A DNA stretch of 36,728 nucleotides from a bacterium (lineage in GTDB: Bacteria; Omnitrophota; Gorgyraeia; Gygaellales; UBA12090), in NCBI GenBank assembly GCA_004299495.1, contig SCPY01000269.1, forward strand, positions 1 to 36,728, read 5' to 3'. The notes below the pieces were generated by a model. That model was not told the DNA's origin and searched no databases. It saw only the letters and a program-made list of their open reading frames with translations. Shown here in pieces: positions 31,291 through 36,728 of this stretch. Positions within the stretch are counted from its first letter, which is position 1, and every line of letters starts with the position of its first letter. The translations under genes and the position numbers were made by a program.

Positions 31291-31971
31291 ATGCGGCATA
31301 ATGGCTACTGCGAGCTGGGGTTCGCCAAGCTTGATACAGACAGGGTTAAAAGAAGGGGTTTTCCTGAGGTTATATACGCTCCCGGAAAGACTGATTCCCA
31401 GATAAAAGATATCGCCGCGAAGATCATTGCCTGCCGCCAGGCCCTTTTAATTACCAAGTTAGAAAAAGAGACCTACGAATACCTGAAAGAATGTTTTTCC
31501 GGATTGTGCTATAATCCGTCTGCCAGGGCCGCTTATATAAAGACCGGTAGAGCCTCCAGGCTAAAGGGTTTTGTCTTGATAGTTTCCGCGGGAACCGCGG
31601 ATATTCCGGTTGCCGAGGAGGCGGCGGTGGCGCTGGAGATAATGGGTGTTCGGGTAGAACGGATGTACGATGTTGGCGTTGCCGGAGTGCACCGCCTCCT
31701 GGATAAAAAAAGCCTTCTTCGCCGGGCAAGGGTTATTGTGGTGGCGGCGGGTATGGAGGGGGCCCTGGCAAGCGTAGTGAGCGGCCTGGTGTCAAGCCCG
31801 GTGATTGCCTTGCCTACGAGTGTAGGATACGGGGCAAACTTCAAGGGGCTCTCCGCGCTTTTGACAATGCTAAACAGCTGTTCTCCGGGCGTGGCAGTGG
31901 TAAATATCGACAATGGATTCGGGGCGGGGTATTTCGCTGGCCTGATAAATAAAAAAAGTCAAAAGAGATGA
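31291..31971 (+). CDS. larB: LarB-family nickel pincer cofactor biosynthesis protein
   Basis: LarB carboxylates and hydrolyses nicotinic acid adenine dinucleotide to the pyridinium biscarboxylate precursor of the nickel pincer cofactor of lactate racemase and related enzymes. The PurE-like core is visible: ASRLKGFVLIVSAGTADIPVAEEAA, the block MYDVGVAGVHRLLD, VIVVAAGMEGALASVVSGLV and the ending IDNGFGAGYFAG. An N-terminal block FAKLDTDRVKRRGFPEVIYAPGK also fits. The 226-aa length is a little short. No larA, larC or larE is in view. The stop overlaps the FmdE-like gene (ATGA), suggesting a shared role with nickel- or metal-dependent C1 metabolism. Confidence 0.88.
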   Translation: MRHNGYCELGFAKLDTDRVKRRGFPEVIYAPGKTDSQIKDIAAKIIACRQALLITKLEKETYEYLKECFSGLCYNPSARAAYIKTGRASRLKGFVLIVSAGTADIPVAEEAAVALEIMGVRVERMYDVGVAGVHRLLDKKSLLRRARVIVVAAGMEGALASVVSGLVSSPVIALPTSVGYGANFKGLSALLTMLNSCSPGVAVVNIDNGFGAGYFAGLINKKSQKR

Positions 31972-32387
31972 AGAAAAAAGAAATTCCTCTCATATGGGCA
32001 ATAGATTTTCATGGCCATTTAGGCCCGTATTTAGTTTTGGGCCTTCTAATGGGAAAATACGCGCTTAACAAACTAAAGGCGCGCCAGCATTTTGGATTAA
32101 GGGTAAAGGTGTGGGGGGTAAAAGACAGGCCGCGCTCCTGCCTTATTGACGGATTGCAGCTTTCTACCGGCTGTACCTACGGCAAGGGAAACATCGTAAA
32201 ATATAACGGAGCGGTTATAAAAGCGAATTTCCTCAATCAGGATACCAAAGAGAGCATAGTTTTACTTTTAAAAGATGAAGTGATTAAAAAGCTTAAAGCC
32301 GCTTCCAGTCACAGTTTGTCGGAGAAGTTGGCAAGAGAGCTTTATCGGGCTCAGCCGCAAGATTTATTCTTAATGCCTATTAACTAA
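31968..32387 (+). CDS. FmdE-family (formylmethanofuran dehydrogenase subunit E-like) protein
   Basis: 139 aa matching the FmdE domain: DFHGHLGPYLVLGLLMGKYAL at residues ~13-33 and DGLQLSTGCTYGKGNIVKYN at ~62-81, where the conserved His and Cys are likely metal ligands. The extra C-terminal zinc-ribbon of many archaeal FmdE proteins is absent. FmdE-domain proteins are common in anaerobic bacteria that lack formylmethanofuran dehydrogenase; their role there is unclear. The ATGA overlap with larB and the closeness to acsC (10 nt) place it in the Wood-Ljungdahl neighbourhood. Confidence 0.85.
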   Translation: MKKKEIPLIWAIDFHGHLGPYLVLGLLMGKYALNKLKARQHFGLRVKVWGVKDRPRSCLIDGLQLSTGCTYGKGNIVKYNGAVIKANFLNQDTKESIVLLLKDEVIKKLKAASSHSLSEKLARELYRAQPQDLFLMPIN

Positions 32388-32397
32388 TGAGGTAAAC

Positions 32398-33732
32398 ATG
32401 CCATTATCAGGATTGGATATTTATAAGCTTCTTCCTAAAACCAATTGCCGCGAATGCGGTTTCCCCACTTGCCTTGCCTTCGCGCTTTCATTGGCCAAGA
32501 AGGCGGTGTCCCTGGAGAAATGCCCTTATGTAAGCGAGACGGCAAAACAGGCACTTGAGGCGCAATCCCAGCCGCCTATACGGCTTGTGCGTATAGGCGA
32601 TGACGAAAATAAGGTGGAGGTGGGAAACGAAACCGTGATGTTCAGGCATGAAGAGAAATTTCACCATCCCGCCGCTATTGGGTTTATTATTGAAGACAGC
32701 CTTTCTGATGAGGAGATAAAACGCCGCCTTGAAGCAATTCGCTCTTTGCAGTTTGAGCGCGTGGGCCAGCCCTTAAAGACCGACCTGGTTGCCGTAAAGC
32801 AGTCTAAGGACGCAAAGAGGTTTGCTCAGGCAGTTTCCCTGGTAACCTCTCTGACCAAATCCGGGATAGTATTAATGAGCGAAGATGCCTCTGCTTTAAA
32901 GGAAGCCTTAGGGGTTTTAGCCGGAAAGAGGCCGCTTATCTACGCGGCAGGCAGCCAAAATGTGACAGAGCTTGCAAAGCTTGCAAAAGAGCATGGCGCG
33001 TCCTTAGCGCTTAAGAGCGAATCTATAGATGGGTTGACTGAGCTGGCAAAGGCGGCAAACGAAACCGGCCTTACCGACCTGGTCCTGGCCATAAATACAA
33101 GCAATGCGAATGCAAAGGCAATCTGGGATTTGACGCAAGCGCGCAGGCTCGCGCTTAAGAAAGCAAACCGCCTGATGGGCTATCCTGTTGTCGCGGCAAT
33201 GCCTGAGCTGAATAGCTACGCTGAGGTGATTAAGGCCGGGGATTATATCGCTAAATACGGGAGCATCGTTTTATTGAGGGGTTTTGAGCCTTGGGCGGCC
33301 CTTGCCTTGCTTACCTTACGCCAAAACATCTATACCGACCCGCAAAAGCCTTTACAGATTGAGGCAAAGCTTTACCCGGTGGGCAATGTCAGCGAGAAAT
33401 CGCCTACCCTGGTAACCACCAATTTCTCTCTGACTTATTATACCGTCCTGGGAGAAGTTGAGGCGAGCAAGATTCCCACGTACATCCTGAGCGTGGACAC
33501 CGAAGGGATGTCTGTGCTTACCGCCTGGGCGGCGGAGAAATTCACTCCCGATAAAATCTCCGATAGCCTAAAGAAGTCCGGCGCCGAAGAGAAGCTTACC
33601 CATCGCCAGGTTATTATTCCAGGATATGTGGCGGTAATGAGCGGAGACCTGGAAGAAAAAAGCGGATGGAAAATCGTCGTCGGCCCGAAAGAGGCCGCGG
33701 GGATACCCACGTTCTTGAAGAACTTGTCATAA
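32398..33732 (+). CDS. acsC: corrinoid iron-sulfur protein large (gamma) subunit
   Basis: Carries methyl groups on cobalamin between methyltetrahydrofolate and the CO dehydrogenase/acetyl-CoA synthase in the Wood-Ljungdahl pathway. The N-terminal [4Fe-4S] domain has four Cys at 17, 20, 25 and 42 in TNCRECGFPTC ... EKCPY. A TIM-barrel domain follows, then a C-terminal cobalamin-binding domain (NFSLTYYTVLGEVEASKIPTY, then DTEGMSVLTAWAAEKF). At 444 aa it has the usual length. GAGGT precedes the ATG. It is followed by a terminator and then the reductive activator and acsD. Confidence 0.95.
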   Translation: MPLSGLDIYKLLPKTNCRECGFPTCLAFALSLAKKAVSLEKCPYVSETAKQALEAQSQPPIRLVRIGDDENKVEVGNETVMFRHEEKFHHPAAIGFIIEDSLSDEEIKRRLEAIRSLQFERVGQPLKTDLVAVKQSKDAKRFAQAVSLVTSLTKSGIVLMSEDASALKEALGVLAGKRPLIYAAGSQNVTELAKLAKEHGASLALKSESIDGLTELAKAANETGLTDLVLAINTSNANAKAIWDLTQARRLALKKANRLMGYPVVAAMPELNSYAEVIKAGDYIAKYGSIVLLRGFEPWAALALLTLRQNIYTDPQKPLQIEAKLYPVGNVSEKSPTLVTTNFSLTYYTVLGEVEASKIPTYILSVDTEGMSVLTAWAAEKFTPDKISDSLKKSGAEEKLTHRQVIIPGYVAVMSGDLEEKSGWKIVVGPKEAAGIPTFLKNLS

Positions 33733-33747
33733 ATTAAGATTTTGCTT

Positions 33748-33770
33748 CCTTGCCTTCAGGCAGGGTTTTT
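33748..33770 (+). terminator. short hairpin terminator between acsC and the activator gene
   Basis: CCTTGCC (33748-33754) pairs with GGCAGGG (33759-33765, one G-U) around TTCA and runs into five T residues (33766-33770). It may reduce rather than stop read-through, since the next gene belongs to the same pathway. Confidence 0.6.
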
Positions 33771-33788
33771 AAATTTTAAATTTACAAG

Positions 33789-35726
33789 ATGGATAAATTC
33801 AAAGTATTATTTCTGCCGGATAATAAAATAATTGAAGCGGAGAAAGGCAAGACTATACTTTCCGCGGCTATTTCCGCCGGTATTCATATCAATTCCAGCT
33901 GCGGAGGAGACGGTGTCTGCGGCAGATGCAAGATTATTTTAAAGAAGGGTCAGTTATCCAGCCAGCCCACGGGAAGGATCACTTCCGAAGAGAAAAGAGG
34001 CGGATATTATCTTGCCTGCCTAAGCGTTGCCCAATCTGACGCGGAAGTTGAGATCCCGAAGGAATCCCGCCTTGACTCCGGCACTATCACCGAAGAAGAC
34101 GCCTATATGCTGCGGCTGAAGGGGATTTATTCGGAAGTAGTAGATATTGAGCGCGGAGAATCTATTTTGCCGGAGGAGCTTTTTATACATTCCCCCCTGG
34201 CGACAAAGCTTTATTTAGACCTCCCCAAGCCGAACCTTGAAGATAAGCTCAGCGATTTAGAGCGGATATACCGCCAGATTCGCTTAATCCAGGATATCCC
34301 TGTGCTTCAGACCGGGCTGTCCAATATCAGGCGGCTGGGCGCGCTTTTACATTCATCCGGATGGAAGATTACCGTAACCCTGGGTAAGCGCAACGGCACT
34401 ACCGAAATAGTGCTGATTGAGCCGGGAGATACTTCGGAAAAGAATTTTGGTTTTGCCTTTGATATAGGCACTACCACCATTTCCGGCCAGCTTATTGATT
34501 TGAATACCAAGAAAATTTTAGGCACCAAGGCGGCGTTCAACAAGCAGGCAAGCTTCGGCGCGGATGTTATTACCCGGATAATCTTCGCGCGGGAAGAGAA
34601 TGGCTTAGAAAAGCTGCACCACGCGGTAATTGACGAGATGAACATTATGATTCAGGAGCTGGCCCGGGAAAATAACGTTGACTTAAACGATGTTACCTGC
34701 TGTTTGTGCGCGGGCAATACCACAATGATTCACCTTTTATTGCGCGTTGACCCTACCTATATAAGGAGAGAGCCGTATGTGCCTACCGCTAATTTTGTCC
34801 CGGTAATCCGCGCGGCAGAGGCGGGAATCAAGATAAACCCGCGCGGGCTTCTGGATTGCGTTCCGGGGATTTCCAGCTATGTGGGAGGGGACCTTACCGC
34901 GGGAGCGCTTGCCTGCGGAATGGATAAGACCGAGAAGTTAAGCCTGCTTATTGATATCGGCACCAATGGAGAAATAGTCCTGGGAAATAAGGATTGGCTG
35001 ATTTCCTGCGCTGCGTCTGCCGGACCCTGCTTTGAGGGAAGCGGGGTTACGTCCGGAATGCGGGCTTCTAAAGGTGCGATTCAGCGGGTAAAGATTAACC
35101 CCAAGGATTTTAAACCGGAGTATTCCACTATATCGGATAAGCCCGCGGTAGGTATCTGCGGTTCCGGATATATTGACCTGATTGCCGAATTATTGCGCCG
35201 CGGCATTATTGACCGGGGCGGCAAGATTAGCCAGCGCCTATCCAGCAGCCGTATTCGCGACGGAGAATACGGCAGAGAGTTTGTGGTTGCTTTTAAAGAG
35301 GAGTCGGGAGCATCAGGCGACATTGTGATTAATGAGGTGGATATCGAGAATTTAAAAAGGGCGAAAGGCGCGATATACGCGGGGACATCAATGCTGGTGC
35401 GCCATATGCAGTTAAGCTTTGAGGATTTGGAAGAAATATTTATCGGCGGCGGCTTCGGCACCTATTTAGATATGGAAAACGCGATCTTTATCGGCCTCCT
35501 GCCGGATTTACCAAAAGAGAAATTTACTTTTGTCGGTAACAGTTCTTTGATAGGAGCGCGCCAGATGCTGCTTTCTCATCAGGCAATGAAGGACGCGGAA
35601 GATATCGCCAGAAAAATAACTTACCTGGAGATGTCTGTTGAGCCGCAGTATATGGATGAATATATGGCGTCTTTATTTTTTCCTCACACGGATTTATCAA
35701 AGTTTCCCAGCGTAAGGCTGGGTTAA
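33789..35726 (+). CDS. ASKHA-type reductive activator of the corrinoid iron-sulfur protein (RACo-like)
   Basis: 645 aa. Residues ~3-90 are a [2Fe-2S] ferredoxin domain with Cys 38, 44, 47 and 77 (SCGGDGVCGRCKIIL ... YYLACLSV). A linker and middle domain follow, then an ATPase of the ASKHA fold from about 220: GFAFDIGTTTISGQLIDLNT, LCAGNTTMIHLLL, LLIDIGTNGEIVLG, GICGSGYIDLIAELLRRGI and IGGGFGTYLDMENAIFIGLLPD. Known homologues use ATP to reduce cob(II)alamin of the corrinoid protein back to Co(I). Placement between acsC and acsD supports this role, rather than activation of a methanol or methylamine methyltransferase (RamA-like). Confidence 0.92.
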   Translation: MDKFKVLFLPDNKIIEAEKGKTILSAAISAGIHINSSCGGDGVCGRCKIILKKGQLSSQPTGRITSEEKRGGYYLACLSVAQSDAEVEIPKESRLDSGTITEEDAYMLRLKGIYSEVVDIERGESILPEELFIHSPLATKLYLDLPKPNLEDKLSDLERIYRQIRLIQDIPVLQTGLSNIRRLGALLHSSGWKITVTLGKRNGTTEIVLIEPGDTSEKNFGFAFDIGTTTISGQLIDLNTKKILGTKAAFNKQASFGADVITRIIFAREENGLEKLHHAVIDEMNIMIQELARENNVDLNDVTCCLCAGNTTMIHLLLRVDPTYIRREPYVPTANFVPVIRAAEAGIKINPRGLLDCVPGISSYVGGDLTAGALACGMDKTEKLSLLIDIGTNGEIVLGNKDWLISCAASAGPCFEGSGVTSGMRASKGAIQRVKINPKDFKPEYSTISDKPAVGICGSGYIDLIAELLRRGIIDRGGKISQRLSSSRIRDGEYGREFVVAFKEESGASGDIVINEVDIENLKRAKGAIYAGTSMLVRHMQLSFEDLEEIFIGGGFGTYLDMENAIFIGLLPDLPKEKFTFVGNSSLIGARQMLLSHQAMKDAEDIARKITYLEMSVEPQYMDEYMASLFFPHTDLSKFPSVRLG

Positions 35727-35746
35727 TCAGGCTAAAGGAGATTCAG

Positions 35747-36718
35747 ATGGCGATAGAATTAGTAAAAGAGAAATGGGCTAACGCGGTGCACACGCTAACC
35801 ATAGGCGCAACTAAAGAGGAAGGCGGCACAAGGGGTTCTGCGGTAAAGTGCGGCGGAGAAGAAGGCCTGCCTTTTTTATTTTCCGAAGGCAGGATTCCCT
35901 ACCGGCCGGTTATCGCGATGGAGGTGCTGGATGTTGCTCCCGATGATTGGGCGCCTACATTAAGCTCGGCTATCGGAAGCCGGCTGAATAATCCTGCTGA
36001 TTGGGCGCTTGCCTGCGAAAAGGAGTTTAAGGCGGATTTAATCTGCCTGCGCCTTGCCGGCGCGCATCCCGATGCCCAGAATAAGCCCGCGGACGAGCTG
36101 ATAAAGACAGTGAAAGATGTCTTGAAGGCAACCACTATTCCGTTAATTATTATCGGATGCGGCGAAGACAAGCGCGATAATGAAATCCTTCCCCAGGTCT
36201 GCCAGGCGGCAAAGGGAGAAAGGGTTTTAATCGGTGAGGCAACCCAGGGAAACTATAAGACCCTTACCGCAAGCGCCCTTGCCGACGGGCATAGCATCAT
36301 TGCCCAGTCTCCCATTGACATCAATATCGCAAAGCAACTGAATATCTTAATCGGAGATATGGCAATGCCCCAGGAGAGGATAGTGATTAATCCCACGGTG
36401 GGAGCTTTAGGTTATGGCTTGGAGTATGCCTACTCAATTATGGAAAGGGCGCGCCTGGCTGCTTTGTCCGGCGACAAGATGTTGAGTATGCCATTTATAT
36501 GTTTTGTAGGATATGAAGCCTGGAAGGCAAAGGAGGCCAAGGCTTTACGGGAGGAATTCCCCGCTTGGGGCAACCAGTTAGAGCGCGGGATAATTTGGGA
36601 GGCGTTGACTTCTACCGCGTTCCTGCAGGCAGGAGCGGATATCTTAGTGATGCGCCATCCCAAGAGCGTGGATCTGGTAAGAAATCATATTAATGAATTG
36701 ATGAAAGGACAGGGGTGA
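35747..36718 (+). CDS. acsD: corrinoid iron-sulfur protein small (delta) subunit
   Basis: Partner of AcsC in the Wood-Ljungdahl methyl-transfer complex. 323 aa forming a TIM barrel: TIGATKEEGGTRGSAVKCGGEE at the N-terminus, FSEGRIPYRPVIAMEVLDVAP, ADLICLRLAGAHPDAQNK, LIGEATQGNYKTLTASALADG, SPIDINIAKQLNILIGDM and INPTVGALGYGLEYAYSIMER are all typical AcsD blocks. AAAGGAG precedes the ATG. Its stop is followed after 1 nt by another ATG. Confidence 0.95.
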   Translation: MAIELVKEKWANAVHTLTIGATKEEGGTRGSAVKCGGEEGLPFLFSEGRIPYRPVIAMEVLDVAPDDWAPTLSSAIGSRLNNPADWALACEKEFKADLICLRLAGAHPDAQNKPADELIKTVKDVLKATTIPLIIIGCGEDKRDNEILPQVCQAAKGERVLIGEATQGNYKTLTASALADGHSIIAQSPIDINIAKQLNILIGDMAMPQERIVINPTVGALGYGLEYAYSIMERARLAALSGDKMLSMPFICFVGYEAWKAKEAKALREEFPAWGNQLERGIIWEALTSTAFLQAGADILVMRHPKSVDLVRNHINELMKGQG

Positions 36719-36719
36719 A

Positions 36720-36728
36720 ATGTTTATC
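36720..36728 (+). CDS. start of the next gene, possibly acsE (truncated by window end)
   Basis: ATG TTT ATC begins 1 nt after the acsD stop, with AGGGG a few bases upstream. Only three codons (Met-Phe-Ile) are visible. Gene order suggests acsE (methyltetrahydrofolate:corrinoid protein methyltransferase), whose homologues often start with Met-Leu/Phe-Ile-Ile-Gly, but three codons cannot prove it. Confidence 0.45.

Noticed and set aside
31451..31913. Minus-strand ORFs opposite larB
   Set aside because: Low-complexity shadow translations of a clear + strand gene.

Overview
This window looks like a chromosomal segment from an uncultivated, Gram-negative-type bacterium. The best fit is Candidatus Omnitrophota (OP3) or a close PVC-group relative. 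That placement is an inference from gene content and protein style: the Wood-Ljungdahl corrinoid protein genes with their reductive activator, a DUF3786 protein, a FmdE-like protein, bactofilin, archaic pilus-like surface genes and an ankyrin protein. No rRNA, tRNA, CRISPR array, insertion sequence or phage gene was seen. Almost every gene is on the + strand in tight operons with many ATGA or GTGA overlaps; only one small gene is on the - strand.

Layout. 1-3981: TrmH-type RNA methyltransferase (cut by the window edge), DUF3786, DUF3108, a membrane-anchored coiled-coil protein, aroA. 4003-8758: a promoter, then yebC-ruvC-ruvA-scpB-pheA-hisC. 8817-10067: an exported 12-repeat ankyrin protein sitting between the two halves of an aromatic amino acid operon. 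10108-16277: a 15-codon Tyr-rich leader ORF, aroF, tyrA, cmk, lepA, lepB, pgsA, plsY. 16278-23543: an accessory region for a cell-surface fibre, described below. 23544-29869: gatCAB, a tail-specific protease, a divergent polysaccharide deacetylase lipoprotein and tsaD. 29891-36728: MgtC-like protein, a bactofilin fused to a helix-turn-helix domain, a tail-anchored helix-turn-helix protein, larB, a FmdE-family protein, acsC, the corrinoid protein activator, acsD and the first codons of another gene.

The most interesting region is 16.3-23.5 kb. A conserved 112-aa protein is followed by a promoter, a compact structured RNA ending in an intrinsic terminator, and a second promoter. Then come four exported proteins: a three-repeat pilin-like protein, a single-domain pilin-like protein, a PapD/DUF916-like periplasmic chaperone (apparently starting at ATT or CTG), and a 915-aa outer-membrane protein. 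The last combines a TPR-like segment, a CpaC-type pilus N-domain, a predicted beta-barrel and two SdrD-B-like domains. This resembles a chaperone-usher pathway but has an unusual usher. Convergent to it, a small secreted protein is preceded by a strong promoter, a c-di-GMP-I (GEMM) riboswitch and two tandem terminators, which links the region to c-di-GMP signalling.

A second regulatory highlight is the leader peptide MDYYYLFNQNIERGI, whose stop codon overlaps the start of the DAHP synthase gene. It looks like a Tyr/Phe-sensing translational switch on the first step of aromatic amino acid synthesis. Two exported proteins appear to use non-ATG AUN start codons, and two unrelated essential genes (lepB, tsaD) carry the same kind of AGAC-core 7-nt tandem repeat.
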